A DNA stretch of 64,000 nucleotides from Caldilineaceae bacterium bin5 (GTDB lineage: Bacteria > Chloroflexota > Anaerolineae > Caldilineales > Caldilineaceae), in assembly GCA_002238445.1 (NCBI GenBank), contig MPML01000002.1, positions 243,779 to 307,778 of the forward strand, read 5' to 3'. The position numbers were made by a program, and so were the translations under genes. The notes under the pieces are model-generated. The model was not told where the DNA came from. It saw nothing but the letters and a program-made list of their open reading frames with translations, and searched no databases. Below, piece by piece: positions 18,383 through 28,867 of the stretch. Positions within the stretch are counted from its first letter, which is position 1; every line of letters starts with the position of its first letter.

Positions 18383-19858
18383 CTACCGCACGTGGATGTC
18401 GGCGAAGTCCATGTAGCGTTCCCAGTCGTAGAGAGTCACGTCGTGCTTGCCAGTGCGGATGTGGTAGCCGATGGTGCTCCTGACGGGCTGGTTGACGGGC
18501 GGTAGTTGGTTGGCGGCAATCCCTTCGGTGCCGAGGAGGCGGTAGACGGGGTCGGCGTGCTTTGCGCCGAGGAACTCGCCGTGGGGGTCGGCCCAGAGGT
18601 CTTCGTCGGCGCTTACGATGTAGACGGGGCGGGGGGCAACGAGGGCGATGAGCATGTGCTGGTCGACCGGCAGCTCATCCTCTTTGTCGTTGTAGCGCTT
18701 GAAGTTTTCGCAGAACCAGTAGGGATAGGTGACATTGGCATGGCGGGCGGTTTCGCCGAAGCGGCGGCGGAAGAGGGCAGTGCCGCCGCAGCCGGAGTTG
18801 TTGGGGATCACGAGGGCGAAGCGTTCATCCTGCGCGCCGGCCCATAGGGCAGTCTTTCCCAAGCGGGACTGACCCATCACGGCCACGCGTTGATGGTCGA
18901 CGTCATCGTCGGTTTCGAGGTAGTCGAGCGCCCGGCGCAGGCCCCATGCCCAGGCGCCGATGGCACCCCACTCGTTGGCGGTCGGCCGCGTCTGTCCCGA
19001 TTTGTAGTAGAGGGGGTGGACGCCGTTCTGGAAGCCGTCGTCATAGTCGGGGTCGAGGTCGCCGTAGTAGATGGTGGTGAGCGCGTAGCCGCGTTCGAGG
19101 ATGCGCTCGACCGGCCAGCGCGAGAGTGCAGTTCCGCGGCTGGCCTCGGTGGCGCGGTGATTGCGTATGCCGCGGTCAAAACGGTTGCGCATCCATTGCC
19201 GTGAGATCGTGATGCCGGGATCGCTGTGGACTGACTGGTTGCCCTGAAAGTTGGGGACGAGGAAGGAGGGCACAGGTTTCGGCTGGTCGTTGGGCAGATA
19301 GATGAGGATGTCCATCCTTGGCTCATCGCGGCGACCGGTAAAGTAGACCGAGATTTCTTTGCGCGTTGCTTGGCCGTCGAGGGCGCTTTCGTCGACCGAG
19401 GTGACTTCAAAGGTCATGGCTTCGGGCCGGCCAGGGGCTTTACCGTAGACGTGTTCCTCGAAGAGACGCAGCAGTTCGGGGCGGCGCTCGTTGCGCCAGG
19501 TCGCGGCGTCGGTGACCGCGCGGCCGTCGGCGAGACGCAGCGGATCAGGTAGCTGGTAGGTGGGCACGCGCGCTTCGTCGTAGTTGACATCTTCGCATTG
19601 GCGAACTTGATTATACCAGTCGCTTGCCTGGGCGCGGGTCGGGTCCAGCTTCAGGGCCATTTCGAAGATCTCGGCTGCGAGCGGTTTGTTGTCTTGCAGC
19701 CCGTAGGCGCGGCCGAGCACTTCATATGTGAAGGAGTGTTTCAGCAGTTCGGGATGGATGTCCACGAGGTGCGTCAAGCTGGAGATTACATACTCCGGGT
19801 GTACCCAGGTCGCCATCTCTTCGAGAAGAAGATTGAGTTGTGCGGATACGTTGGCCAT
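18383..19858 (-). CDS. Glucuronoyl-esterase-like (CE15-type) alpha/beta hydrolase
   Basis: 491 residues from ATG 19858 ([11 protein letters not shown]); the frame is open further upstream but overlaps the isomerase gene. Residues 1-95 are a helical, TPR-like N-terminus. The hydrolase domain has [16 protein letters not shown], the G-x-S-R-x-G nucleophile elbow of CE15 esterases, and a late His in TGKHDVT for the triad. CE15 enzymes cut the ester between glucuronic acid and lignin alcohols. No signal peptide is visible, so a cytoplasmic uronate or xylan-fragment esterase is more likely than a secreted one. Last gene of the sugar-importer operon. Confidence 0.75.
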   Translation of the reverse strand: MANVSAQLNLLLEEMATWVHPEYVISSLTHLVDIHPELLKHSFTYEVLGRAYGLQDNKPLAAEIFEMALKLDPTRAQASDWYNQVRQCEDVNYDEARVPTYQLPDPLRLADGRAVTDAATWRNERRPELLRLFEEHVYGKAPGRPEAMTFEVTSVDESALDGQATRKEISVYFTGRRDEPRMDILIYLPNDQPKPVPSFLVPNFQGNQSVHSDPGITISRQWMRNRFDRGIRNHRATEASRGTALSRWPVERILERGYALTTIYYGDLDPDYDDGFQNGVHPLYYKSGQTRPTANEWGAIGAWAWGLRRALDYLETDDDVDHQRVAVMGQSRLGKTALWAGAQDERFALVIPNNSGCGGTALFRRRFGETARHANVTYPYWFCENFKRYNDKEDELPVDQHMLIALVAPRPVYIVSADEDLWADPHGEFLGAKHADPVYRLLGTEGIAANQLPPVNQPVRSTIGYHIRTGKHDVTLYDWERYMDFADIHVR

Positions 19859-19938
19859 TGCTAATTCCTTAACTGTGATGCTAGTCGAGTTCTGGCCGTT
19901 GTGGAGGCAGGAGATTACCGGATCGCCAGGAGTCAGGC

Positions 19939-20859
19939 TCAGACTTGGAGGATTTTTCGAAGATAGTCCCGGCTCTGCCTGGCGCTTTCGACCGGCGACC
20001 AGTTTGGGTCGCGTTGTGAACGCCCTACAGAGTCCTGCTCGACGATCATCCAACCCTGATAAGCTTGCGTGCGCAGCAGATCGAAAAAGGCGGGAAAGTC
20101 GATAGCGCCTCGACCCAACTCGGCGAAGATGTCCATGGCCCAGGCCTCGCGCATGTGGATCCGTTCCCTTCTCACTTTTTCCAGTTTTTCCGGCCAGACG
20201 TCTTTGATGTGGAGATACCCGATGCGATCGGCGTATTGCTCCGTCGCGGCGACGACGTCGCCGCCGCCGTAGTGGTAGTGGCCGGTATCGAAGCAGAGGC
20301 CGACCAGTTCCGGTTCGGTCATTTCCATGATTCTTTCGACCTCGGCGGGGGTCTCGACATAGGTACCGGTGTGATGATGGAAGACGGTCTTCAGGTTGAA
20401 GTGTTCTTTGCAGTGGGTGGCGACGGCCTCCAGCTGATTGGCGGCGCGCTTCCATTCGGCGTCGGTCCAGCCTTCGCTGCCATCGGCGGCAACGGAGCCG
20501 GCGACCTCGAGGCGGCTGGGCATGGTGTTGCCGGCGATGATGATTTCGGAGACATTGAAGTTGGCCAGCAGTGCACCGACAGTTTGCACCTGTTCAAGCA
20601 TCGAGTCGAGCGCTCCTTCCTCTCCCAGCGGCAGGGCCACATAGGAGGAGGCCGCCGTCAGGTTCCTTTTCTCCAATTCGGCGCGTAAGGACTCTGCGTC
20701 GGCGGGGAAAAAGCCGTTCGTGCTGATTTCCGTACCCTCGTATCCGGCCGCTGCGATTCCGTCCAGCATCTGGGAAAAGCTGAGGCCGCTGGTCTTGCTG
20801 CCGCCAAAGGAAAGGACGTCCCAACTGATGGGAGCGCTTCCAATCTTCACTTCAAACAT
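19939..20859 (-). CDS. IolE-like sugar phosphate isomerase/epimerase-type TIM barrel
   Basis: 306 residues. An AP-endonuclease-2/xylose-isomerase-like barrel: APISWDV near the start, [10 protein letters not shown] in the middle, [11 protein letters not shown] and YLHIKDV, which supply metal-binding His, Asp and Glu residues, and a final WMIVEQD. APxSW and HHHxGT are typical of inosose dehydratase (IolE) relatives. No other myo-inositol genes are close, so an acid-sugar or keto-sugar isomerase or dehydratase role is possible. It is 121 bp downstream of the transporter ATPase gene on the same strand. Confidence 0.8.
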   Translation of the reverse strand: MFEVKIGSAPISWDVLSFGGSKTSGLSFSQMLDGIAAAGYEGTEISTNGFFPADAESLRAELEKRNLTAASSYVALPLGEEGALDSMLEQVQTVGALLANFNVSEIIIAGNTMPSRLEVAGSVAADGSEGWTDAEWKRAANQLEAVATHCKEHFNLKTVFHHHTGTYVETPAEVERIMEMTEPELVGLCFDTGHYHYGGGDVVAATEQYADRIGYLHIKDVWPEKLEKVRRERIHMREAWAMDIFAELGRGAIDFPAFFDLLRTQAYQGWMIVEQDSVGRSQRDPNWSPVESARQSRDYLRKILQV

Positions 20860-20980
20860 ATTTCCTCACTTGGTGGGTTATTCGCGGGTGCTCGGAAGAC
20901 TGAAATCAGATCGACTGGGGACAAGGCAGTCTGGAAACGTTTAGCAGCCTTGCCTGCCGCAACGTTATTGGATTTCTGAC

Positions 20981-22063
20981 TCAACGAATGGCGGTGCCGG
21001 TCTCGTCGTCGAAGAGATGAAAGCGATTGAAGGATAGGCTGAGGACGTCTCCTACGCGCACTTGTGTCGAGGCCACATCTTTGACCTTGAGGAGGAGGCC
21101 CTCTTTCTCGATGTCAAGAATCGTCTCCGAGCCGAGTGGTTCCAGCAGGAAGACCTTGGCCTGATTACTGCCTTCGTCCTCCATGGTGTATCGGATCTCC
21201 TCGGGGCGCACGCCCAATGTGCAGATGCCGCTTGGACATAGCTCGGCGGCGCGGTCGGCCATTTCGGCACTGACCGGGATGACGAACTGGTCGCTCTTGT
21301 GGACGGTTTTGCCATTCTCCTTTTGCAGGGCGCCGGGGATGAAGTTCATCGGTGTCGAGCCGACGAAGCGAGCGACGAAGTTATTGGCCGGCAAGTCGTA
21401 GATTTCGCTGGGCGTGCCCAGTTGTTGCAGCGTACCCTGGTTCATAACGGCGATCTGATCGGCCATTGTCATACCTTCGACCTGATCGTGGGTGACGTAG
21501 ATCATGGTCGTGCCCAATTCATGCTGCAGGCGCTTAATTTCGGCGCGCATGTAGACGCGCAGGAGGGCGTCGATGTTGGAGAGCGGCTCGTCCATGAGGA
21601 AAACAACGGGCTCGCGCACTATCGCCCTACCGAGTGCGATGCGCTGCTGCTCGCCACCGGAACAGAGGCCTGGCGGCCGCTCCAAGGTATGGGTGATGCC
21701 CAGCATTTCGGCAACGTCACGGACCCTGCGTTCGATCTCATCTTTTGGCGTCTTGCGCAGGCGCAAGGGATAGGCGATGTTATCGAAGGCGGTGAAATGT
21801 GGGTAAAGAGCATAGCTCTGGAAGACGAGGGCGACATCGCGTTCGCGCGGTTCGAGATCGTTGACGCGCCTGTCGCCGATGTAGATATCGCCGTAAGTAG
21901 GGCGTTCCAGACCGGCTACGCAGCGCATGGTGGTAGTCTTACCGCAGCCGGAGGGGCCGAGCAGGACAACCAGGTCACCATCCCTGACGAGAAGATTTAG
22001 TTGGTTGACGGCGCAAGTGTCGCCGAAGTACTTTGTCAGACCTTCTATTCTTACTTCCGCCAA
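20981..22063 (-). CDS. ugpC: MsmK/UgpC-type sugar ABC transporter ATPase
   Basis: 360 residues. Walker A GPSGCGKTT, signature SGGEQQR, Walker B FLMDEPLSNID, H-loop in YVTHDQVEGMTMAD, and a C-terminal OB-type regulatory domain (LGVRPEEI). ATPases of this class often serve several sugar importers. It is the only such gene in the window, so it may also power the permeases at 45.7-47.5 kb, which lack one. Confidence 0.9.
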   Translation of the reverse strand: MAEVRIEGLTKYFGDTCAVNQLNLLVRDGDLVVLLGPSGCGKTTTMRCVAGLERPTYGDIYIGDRRVNDLEPRERDVALVFQSYALYPHFTAFDNIAYPLRLRKTPKDEIERRVRDVAEMLGITHTLERPPGLCSGGEQQRIALGRAIVREPVVFLMDEPLSNIDALLRVYMRAEIKRLQHELGTTMIYVTHDQVEGMTMADQIAVMNQGTLQQLGTPSEIYDLPANNFVARFVGSTPMNFIPGALQKENGKTVHKSDQFVIPVSAEMADRAAELCPSGICTLGVRPEEIRYTMEDEGSNQAKVFLLEPLGSETILDIEKEGLLLKVKDVASTQVRVGDVLSLSFNRFHLFDDETGTAIR

Positions 22064-22161
22064 AATCTACTCTCCTTTTCCTCTCGGGAGTCTGCTTTCG
22101 CGTTATGCCGGCAGTCTGACATCGAGAACGCCTCGCTGCCGCAGGCGCCAATGGTTGTTGC

Positions 22162-23070
22162 TCACTGGCCGCTGGCGACGCCAAAGGTCAGCCCGCGCAC
22201 GAGGAATCTTTGCAATGTAAAAGCCGCGACCAACACCGGAAATACTGCAATAGTGCCTGCGGCGCTGACAACACCCCAGTCGAGCTCATGCTGTGGGATC
22301 TGCGCCTGGATCGCGATCGGGAGCGTCATGGTTTTCATGGAATTCACGAAGTAGAGAGCGATGATGTACTCATTCCAATTGAAGATAAACAGAAGGATGG
22401 CGATCGAAAAGAGGCTGGGGAAGATCAGGGGCAGCAGGATGCGGCGCACGGCGCCGAAACGTGTATCTCCATCCATCAGGGCGGCTTCCTCGACGTCCAT
22501 GGGGACGTCCATAAAAGTGCCTCGCAGGACCCAGACGGCGAAGGCAGTGTTGAGAACGGTATAAAGGATGATGAGGGTGTATTTTTCGTCGATGATTCCG
22601 AGATCACTGCCGAGGAGGAAGAGGGGGATGGCGGAGGCGATGGGGGGCAGAAGCGCGACGAGGCCCATCAGGCCGACGACGATGGCGACGAACTTGAAGG
22701 GCAGGCGCATACGCGTGGCGGCGTAGGCGGCGGGCACTGCGATTATGAGGCAAATGATGGTCGCCAAGGTGGCAACGACGAGACTGTTGTAGACGTTCTC
22801 AAGGATGCGGCGTTCAAAGATGGTCACCCAGGCGTCGAGACGGGGATCTGTTGGGAAGAAACGCGGGGGGATGTGGGCGAGGTCGCGCAAAGATTTGATG
22901 GAAGATATGGCGACCCAGTACATGGGGACGAGGGTCCAGAAGGCGGCGAGGTAGAGGACAACGACAACGAACAGTTTGCGCAGGTTGAAACGGTTCTCGT
23001 GCGCGGCCATTGCAACCGGTTGGGTCACGGGCTCGTTTGTTGCGGTCCCCCTTGTTTCAGATTGTGCCAT
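22162..23070 (-). CDS. Carbohydrate ABC permease, MalG/UgpE type
   Basis: 302 residues with six predicted membrane helices and the coupling motif EEAALMDGDTRFGAVRRILL (EAA loop). Forms the inner-membrane channel with the MalF-type partner encoded just upstream (34-bp gap). It precedes the ATPase gene by about 100 bp. Confidence 0.88.
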   Translation of the reverse strand: MAQSETRGTATNEPVTQPVAMAAHENRFNLRKLFVVVVLYLAAFWTLVPMYWVAISSIKSLRDLAHIPPRFFPTDPRLDAWVTIFERRILENVYNSLVVATLATIICLIIAVPAAYAATRMRLPFKFVAIVVGLMGLVALLPPIASAIPLFLLGSDLGIIDEKYTLIILYTVLNTAFAVWVLRGTFMDVPMDVEEAALMDGDTRFGAVRRILLPLIFPSLFSIAILLFIFNWNEYIIALYFVNSMKTMTLPIAIQAQIPQHELDWGVVSAAGTIAVFPVLVAAFTLQRFLVRGLTFGVASGQ

Positions 23071-23104
23071 CGGCCTACACTCCTATGTTAGGCATAATTC
23101 AAGT

Positions 23105-24061
23105 TCATCGACTGCTGCGCTCCACCCACAGATATCTGACAAAAAGTGTGCCGGCTATATAGGTCATCAGCAGCATGACGAGCACCGCGGCAGAGGCGTA
23201 ATGGGGCTTGAGCCGCTGGAAGGACATGCCGTAGATGTACCAGGACAGGTTCCAGGTGGCGCGGCCGGGGCCGCCCTGTGTGGTGGCGGCAATGGTGCCG
23301 ATGGTGCGGGTGGACCAGACAAAGACGAGAATGGTGGCGATGGCGAACATTGGCCTGATATAAGGGAGGGTCATGTCCCAGAAGGCGCGCCAGCGGGTTG
23401 CGCCATCGACGGCGGCGGCCTCGTAGATGTCACGGGGGACCTGGTTGAGGCCGGCGTAGAGAAGCAGAAATGCCAGGGGACTGATGCGCCAGACTTCGAC
23501 GACACAGATGGCGATAAAGGCAGTATCGGCCTTCTGGAGCCAGATGATCGGTTCCAAGCCGAGGGCGACGAGCGGCACGTTTACCAGTCCCAAGGTGGGG
23601 TGGTACATGATCTTCCACATCATACCGGCGACGATTTCGGAGACCATGAGTGGAATAATAAGGATGGAGATCCAGATGGCCTTGCGGCCGGCGTATTCGC
23701 TGTGCACAAGAAGGGCCAGTCCCAGGCCGACAAGCAGGCACATGGGAACGACTACAATGCCCATCTTGAGGCTGAAAATCAGGGCGCCGTGGAAGATGGT
23801 GTCGCGGGTGAGCCGGGAGAGGTTGTCCAAGCCGATCCACTCGCCTTTCTCGCTGGTGAGGATCAGCCAGATGTTGTAGACGATGGGATAGAACTGGATA
23901 AGAACCAAAGTCAGGAGACTGGGCACGATCAGAAGTACGCCAAGGCGGTTGTCGCGATAGCGGAATAGTTCGGACCACATGCCCTCGGGGGGCGGCGGCT
24001 GTGAGGTTACGCTATCTGTGCCCTGGCCCGGCAAGGGACTAACGGTCTGCTGTACGGTCAA
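23105..24061 (-). CDS. Carbohydrate ABC permease, MalF/UgpA type
   Basis: 318 residues, six membrane helices, EAA loop YEAAAVDGATRWRAFWDM. The start is TTG at 24061, chosen because a strong AAGGAGGG lies 5-6 bp upstream. A proline-rich cytoplasmic N-terminus of about 40 residues precedes the first helix. Confidence 0.88.
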   Translation of the reverse strand: MTVQQTVSPLPGQGTDSVTSQPPPPEGMWSELFRYRDNRLGVLLIVPSLLTLVLIQFYPIVYNIWLILTSEKGEWIGLDNLSRLTRDTIFHGALIFSLKMGIVVVPMCLLVGLGLALLVHSEYAGRKAIWISILIIPLMVSEIVAGMMWKIMYHPTLGLVNVPLVALGLEPIIWLQKADTAFIAICVVEVWRISPLAFLLLYAGLNQVPRDIYEAAAVDGATRWRAFWDMTLPYIRPMFAIATILVFVWSTRTIGTIAATTQGGPGRATWNLSWYIYGMSFQRLKPHYASAAVLVMLLMTYIAGTLFVRYLWVERSSR

Positions 24062-24130
24062 CGATGCCCTCCTTGGACCGGTAGTTATTGAAGGCGACTC
24101 TAGACATCCATGCTTGAGGGTGGGTATAGG

Positions 24131-24164
24131 GAGAGAGGAGTGAGGGGGATCTCGCTCCTCTCTC
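24131..24164 (-). terminator. Hairpin after the sugar-binding protein gene
   Basis: 14-bp arms (GAGAGAGGAGTGAG against CTCGCTCCTCTCTC, one mismatch) with a 6-nt loop, 13 bp after the stop of the binding-protein gene and upstream of the permease genes. The location suggests partial termination or 3' protection of the binding-protein message. Confidence 0.65.
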
Positions 24165-24177
24165 TTCAGAAGTCATT

Positions 24178-25521
24178 CTAGTTGGTAACACCCTCCATCT
24201 CAAGACGGATTTCGGCGCCAGCCTGCTCGCAGGCTTCCTGGCCGGTCATGTCACCGGCACCGACGGCGCTGAACGCCGGTCCGAGGATGGCGAGGCTGAT
24301 TCCGGTAGCCTGGGTGCTACGGGGCCGCCACTTCGGCGGGACCATCAGGGCCTCGAACTGTGCCGGGAACCATGGTTTTTCCAGGACCAGTTCAGGGTCG
24401 TTGAAGACGGACTTGCGGAAGGGGATGCCGCCGGCGTGGGCGTAGGACAACGCGTGCTCCTGGTTGTAGTGCATCCACTCCATATAGGCCCAGGTGGCGT
24501 CCTTATTCTCGGAATGGGCATTCATAACCAGGCCCCAATGGCCCATCATGGAGACATGGGGAGCGCCAACTTCGGAGGCGGGCAGCGGCAGATAGAGCAT
24601 CTTGCCGGCTACATCGGAGTCGGTCTCGTCCTCGAAGGCTGCGTAGGCGTCGCCCGGCCAGCCGATGCCCATCATGGCGCGTCCGGAAATGACCTCGGCC
24701 ACCATCTCGGTGGTGCCGTAGGTATTGCCGCCCGGCGGCAGGTACTTGCTCAGCTGCTCGTAGAGCGTGAGCGCATCGCAGCCGGCCTCGTTATCGAGGA
24801 TGACATTGAACTCGTCGTCGAAGATGCCACCACCCATCGACCAAAGAAGTGCCAAGGCGTCACTGCCGGCTGCGCCGCGCACGTTGTAGCCGTAGAAGGG
24901 CGGGTCGCAATCGGGACAGTGGACTTGCTCGGCGATCGCCAGTACGTCATCCCAGGTTACGGGTGCATCGAGTCCGAGTTCGTCAAGGATGTCCTGGCGG
25001 ATGTAGAACATGATGACGTTGCCCTGGATGGGCAGGGCGTGCAGGTCGGGGCGCTCACCGGTCTGGAAGTCCAAGGGGATGGGACCATAGGGGGGAGGCC
25101 AGGAGAAGACGTCGTAGGAGACCTGGGGCACGTCGTCGTCGCGGGTTGCGCCGTAGGCTTCGGTCAGGTTGACGGAAAGCCCGCCGTCGACGATGTTGGG
25201 CATCCAAGGATCGTCGGCGAATATGACGTCGAATTCACCGGACTCGGTGCGCGCGAGCGAGATCACTTTTTCGAAGAATGTCGTCCAGGGGAAGGGCGCG
25301 ACTTCGACCTTGATGCCTGGGTTTTCTTCTTCAAACTGCGGGATCAGAGCGACGAGGCCATCAGCCAGGGGGCCCTGGGCAGTGATGATACTGATGGTGA
25401 CTTCCTCGGGCATTTCCTCTGCCACTGCCCCGGTCTCTGCCGGCGCCGCGGGCGCGGCGCAGGCCGACACCATGATTGCCATCACCATGACGAAAGTTGC
25501 GAAAAGATAGAGCTTTTTCAT
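24178..25521 (-). CDS. Sugar-binding lipoprotein, ABC family 1
   Basis: 447 residues with a Sec signal and lipobox ending MVSAC at Cys21. Family 1 features include the early PQFEEENPGIKVEV segment and a hinge motif ending in an Asp-rich FDVIFADDPW. First gene of the operon, with a textbook AAGGAGGAA site before the ATG. The co-transcribed IolE-like and CE15-like genes suggest a uronate-containing or cyclitol-like sugar as ligand (inference). Confidence 0.9.
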   Translation of the reverse strand: MKKLYLFATFVMVMAIMVSACAAPAAPAETGAVAEEMPEEVTISIITAQGPLADGLVALIPQFEEENPGIKVEVAPFPWTTFFEKVISLARTESGEFDVIFADDPWMPNIVDGGLSVNLTEAYGATRDDDVPQVSYDVFSWPPPYGPIPLDFQTGERPDLHALPIQGNVIMFYIRQDILDELGLDAPVTWDDVLAIAEQVHCPDCDPPFYGYNVRGAAGSDALALLWSMGGGIFDDEFNVILDNEAGCDALTLYEQLSKYLPPGGNTYGTTEMVAEVISGRAMMGIGWPGDAYAAFEDETDSDVAGKMLYLPLPASEVGAPHVSMMGHWGLVMNAHSENKDATWAYMEWMHYNQEHALSYAHAGGIPFRKSVFNDPELVLEKPWFPAQFEALMVPPKWRPRSTQATGISLAILGPAFSAVGAGDMTGQEACEQAGAEIRLEMEGVTN

Positions 25522-25984
25522 GACTTTGCTTCCTCCTTACTGAAATAGGTTGGGAGAGAACTGCACTGGAGTTTCACGGAAGTGCGATACTATCAGGCGT
25601 TTGGCAAGGTCTTTAGTTTGGGGTGCATCTATCTATTATGGACTGTTTGGCTGGCTGGTATTTTGGGGGAAAGCGCAGGTCTTGTCAACCTTCCAAAATC
25701 GGGGGCACCGGACGGTAGTTTGGTCCCAAAGCAGGGACTTCATGGAATTTGGTGGCGGATTTCGGGCAATGCAGGGGGTTTTGTTGCTGGGCTATTGCTT
25801 GGGTTTACCTTTCAGCCGGGGCGGGAGGCGCGGGAGGATACGGCGCGTTGCTATCGTGAGGCGATTGCGAATCTTCCAAGTGAGGAGGCAGAGGGGGCTG
25901 GACTCTGCTTGCCAAAGAGACTGAGGACAGAGGTCAACGGCAGGGAGGCGCAGGTGAGCGGCCAAACTTGGGAGGTTAGAGCGT
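25522..25984. other. Intergenic region, promoter side of the sugar operon
   Basis: About 460 bp without a credible gene. It should hold the promoter for the minus-strand sugar operon, but I cannot pin a clear -35/-10 pair. Open frames here on the plus strand show no family resemblance and no ribosome site. Confidence 0.4.
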
Positions 25985-26296
25985 TTACTTTTCCGGGGAG
26001 GAGGGGGGCGTTGGTTCGGTACGCTGCAACAGTTGTTTGAGCGTTGCCTGGGACCTTTCGGCCTTGCTTTGTCCCTGGATTACGGCTGATGTCACCTGTG
26101 CGGCTGTCTCTTCGGTTTTGGCGCGGGCTTTGCTGCTGGCGTCTTGCAAATTTTCGAGACCGGATTGGGCTCCGCCCAGCACCCATCTCATTGCCTGCAC
26201 AGCCAGAAAGGCAATGCCCAAAGGTATCAGGCAAAGAAGAAACAGATGGATTGAGATCCAGACGACGGACAAATTTCGCCAGAATTCTAGTGACAT
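25985..26296 (-). CDS. Small membrane protein with coiled-coil tail
   Basis: 103 residues from ATG 26296. One or two hydrophobic segments at about residues 9-38 (WISIHLFLLCLIPLGIAFLA) are followed by an Ala/Gln/Lys-rich helical stretch and a Pro/Ser-rich end. It is not recognised beyond general likeness to short membrane proteins with a cytoplasmic helix. No convincing ribosome site is seen. It diverges from the aldolase/dehydrogenase gene. Confidence 0.5.
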   Translation of the reverse strand: MSLEFWRNLSVVWISIHLFLLCLIPLGIAFLAVQAMRWVLGGAQSGLENLQDASSKARAKTEETAAQVTSAVIQGQSKAERSQATLKQLLQRTEPTPPSSPEK

Positions 26297-26594
26297 AGTA
26301 TTGCGGAACAGCGGCTTGACAGGATCGGTTGTCGAAGCCTGGGCATTGTCCTGTTTCGACGAAAAATACTGGCAGAACAGCACGCGAATTGTAACAGAGC
26401 CAGACGCGCCCGTCCAGACTGGTCTGCCCTCTTCCTTGGGGCCAATTGTTAGCGCGGCTCTGCGCTTTCTGCTACACTGCCAACTGCAGTGACCAGTCGT
26501 TGGCGGCTTGCGGTCAGTGGTGACGCTTTTTCCGCTGTGCACTGGAGTCTGGTCACTGGCCACCGATCCAATTACGCATCTCCGGAGTAACGAC

Positions 26595-28784
26595 ATGACT
26601 GCACGCAGCGACTATCGACATGTATCCTATCTGTGGGACGACGAAACCGGGGCCGCGCTCGACCCGGTCGGCCGTCTCGTTTACCGCTCCAACTTGCTCG
26701 GCCAGGACCAGCACATCACGAACACGGGGGGCGGCAACACCTCCTCGAAATATATGGAAACGGATCCGCTGACCGGGGAGTCGGTCGAGGTGCTGTGGGT
26801 CAAAGGCTCGGGCGGCGACCTGCGGACTTCGAAACGGGAGAACTTCTCGTCGCTGTATATGGACAAGATCCGGCAGCTGCGGGCGATTTACGACGCGGCC
26901 GACGAGAAGGGGGTCAAGACGCCGATCGAAGACGAGATGGTAGGCAAGTATCTGCACTGCGTCTATGATCTCAACCCGCGCGCTTCTTCGATCGACACGC
27001 CGCTGCACGCGTTTATCCCGGCCCCGATCGTGGACCATACGCATCCCAATGCGGTGATCGCGATTGCTGCGGCGGAGGATGGCGAGGCGCTGACGGCCGA
27101 GATCTTCGGCGATCAGCTGGGCTGGGTGGACTGGCAGCGGCCCGGCTTTGAGCTGGGGCTGGTGATGGGAGATATTGCGGACGCGAACCCGGCGATGGAA
27201 GGCATCATGATGGGAGGGCATGGGCTGATCAACTGGGCTGAGGACGACAAGTCCTGCTACAAGTTGAGCCTGGATATCATCGAGAAGGCGGCCCGTTACA
27301 TCGAGAGCCGGGACAAGGGCGCGGACACGTTTGGCGGCCAGAAGTACGCGGCGCTTGGCGAGGACGAACGGGAGGCGCTGCTGGTGGAACTGCTACCGGC
27401 GCTGCGGGGCATGATTTGCCAGCAGAATGTTTTCGTCGGCACGGTACAGGCGGACGAGGCGATTCTGCGTTTCGTCAACAGCAATGACGCGGACCGCCTC
27501 GCCGAACTGGGGACATCATGTCCTGATCACTTCCTGCGCACCAAGATCAAGCCACTTTATGTGGACTGGGATCCGCAGACGAAGGATGTGGAGGGGCTGC
27601 TGGCGAAGCTGGAAAGCGGTCTGGCCAAGTACCGGCAAGACTACGCCGACTACTACGACGCACACAAGCATGCCGATTCCCCGGCGATGAGGGACCCGAA
27701 CCCAACGGTGATTCTCATTCCGGGCGTGGGCATGATCGCGTGGGGGAAGAACAAGAGCGAGAGCCGAGTGACGGCGGAGTTCTATAACTGCGCGGTGGAG
27801 GTGATGCGAGGCGCGGAGACGGTGAGCCAGTACATGGCGCTTCCGAAACAGGAGGCTTTCGACATTGAGTACTGGCTGCTTGAGGAGGCGAAACTGCGGC
27901 GGATGCCGCCGGAACAGGAGCTGGCGCGCAACGTGGTTGTTGTGGTCGGCGCGGGCAGCGGCATCGGCAGGGCGGTTGCGCACCGCGTGGCGGAGGAGGG
28001 CGCGCATGTGGTGTGCGCGGACTTGAACGCGGAGGCGGCGCAGGCGACTGCAGACGAGTTGACCGGTATCTACGGAGTTGGCATCGGGGTGGCGGGTACG
28101 GGCATCTCGGCGTGCGGGCCGGCGATTGGGCTGGGCGTGGATGTTGGCGATCGCGCGAGCGTGGAGGCGCTGTTCGGCCAAACGCTGCTGGCCTATGGCG
28201 GGGTCGATCATCTGGTGATCACGGCCGGCTTCTATTATCCGCCGGATGCCGGCGGCCATATACCGGACGGAATGTGGGACACGACTTTCAACGTGAACGT
28301 CAAGGGGGCGTATATTGTCGCGGACGTGGCGCGCAAGATCTGGGAGGCGCAGGGGCTGCCCGGCTCGGTGGTGATTGCAACCAGCGTCAACGGCGCGGTG
28401 GCCAAGAAGGGTTCACTGGCTTACGATACTAGCAAGGCGGCGGCCAATCATTTGGTGCGCGAGTTGGCGATCGAACTGGCGCCGAATGTGCGGGTGAACG
28501 GGCTAGCGCCGGCCACGGTTGTGACCGGCAGTTCGATGTTCCCGCGAGAGCGGGTTATTTCAGGGCTGCAGAAGTATGACCTCCCCTTCGACGAGGCGGA
28601 GGGGACGGACGCGTTGCGGGACCGCCTGGCGGCATTCTACGCGCAACGCACGCTGACGAAGCAGGCGATTCTGCCTGAGGACCAGGCTGGGGCGGCTTAC
28701 CTGTTGATCAGCGGCGCGCTCGCCAAGACGACGGGCCAGATTCTGAACGTGGACGGCGGGCTGGTGGAGGCGTTTCTGCGCTAG
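26595..28784 (+). CDS. Bifunctional class II aldolase / short-chain dehydrogenase (rhamnulose-1-phosphate aldolase type)
   Basis: 729 residues from ATG 26595 (GGAG 10 bp upstream). Residues 1-430 form a class II aldolase/adducin domain, with THPNAV and MMGGHGLINW supplying zinc-binding His. Residues about 440-729 are a short-chain dehydrogenase: VVGAGSGIGRAVA for NAD(P), then YDTSKAAANHL as the catalytic Tyr-Lys. This fusion (RhaE/RhaEW-like) cleaves L-rhamnulose-1-phosphate to DHAP and lactaldehyde, and the second domain processes lactaldehyde. No rhamnose isomerase or kinase gene is in the window, so another deoxy-sugar phosphate is possible. Confidence 0.88.
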   Translation: MTARSDYRHVSYLWDDETGAALDPVGRLVYRSNLLGQDQHITNTGGGNTSSKYMETDPLTGESVEVLWVKGSGGDLRTSKRENFSSLYMDKIRQLRAIYDAADEKGVKTPIEDEMVGKYLHCVYDLNPRASSIDTPLHAFIPAPIVDHTHPNAVIAIAAAEDGEALTAEIFGDQLGWVDWQRPGFELGLVMGDIADANPAMEGIMMGGHGLINWAEDDKSCYKLSLDIIEKAARYIESRDKGADTFGGQKYAALGEDEREALLVELLPALRGMICQQNVFVGTVQADEAILRFVNSNDADRLAELGTSCPDHFLRTKIKPLYVDWDPQTKDVEGLLAKLESGLAKYRQDYADYYDAHKHADSPAMRDPNPTVILIPGVGMIAWGKNKSESRVTAEFYNCAVEVMRGAETVSQYMALPKQEAFDIEYWLLEEAKLRRMPPEQELARNVVVVVGAGSGIGRAVAHRVAEEGAHVVCADLNAEAAQATADELTGIYGVGIGVAGTGISACGPAIGLGVDVGDRASVEALFGQTLLAYGGVDHLVITAGFYYPPDAGGHIPDGMWDTTFNVNVKGAYIVADVARKIWEAQGLPGSVVIATSVNGAVAKKGSLAYDTSKAAANHLVRELAIELAPNVRVNGLAPATVVTGSSMFPRERVISGLQKYDLPFDEAEGTDALRDRLAAFYAQRTLTKQAILPEDQAGAAYLLISGALAKTTGQILNVDGGLVEAFLR

Positions 28785-28867
28785 CGTGCTGAATGGGACG
28801 GAATGGTAGGGCAGGGCGCAGCCGTGCCTGACCGCGATTTATTGTCTGTCAACGGAGAGAGTAACTG

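Noticed and set aside
25582..26040. Plus-strand open frame of 152 codons before the small membrane protein
   Set aside because: Overlaps the membrane protein in antisense and has no credible domain.
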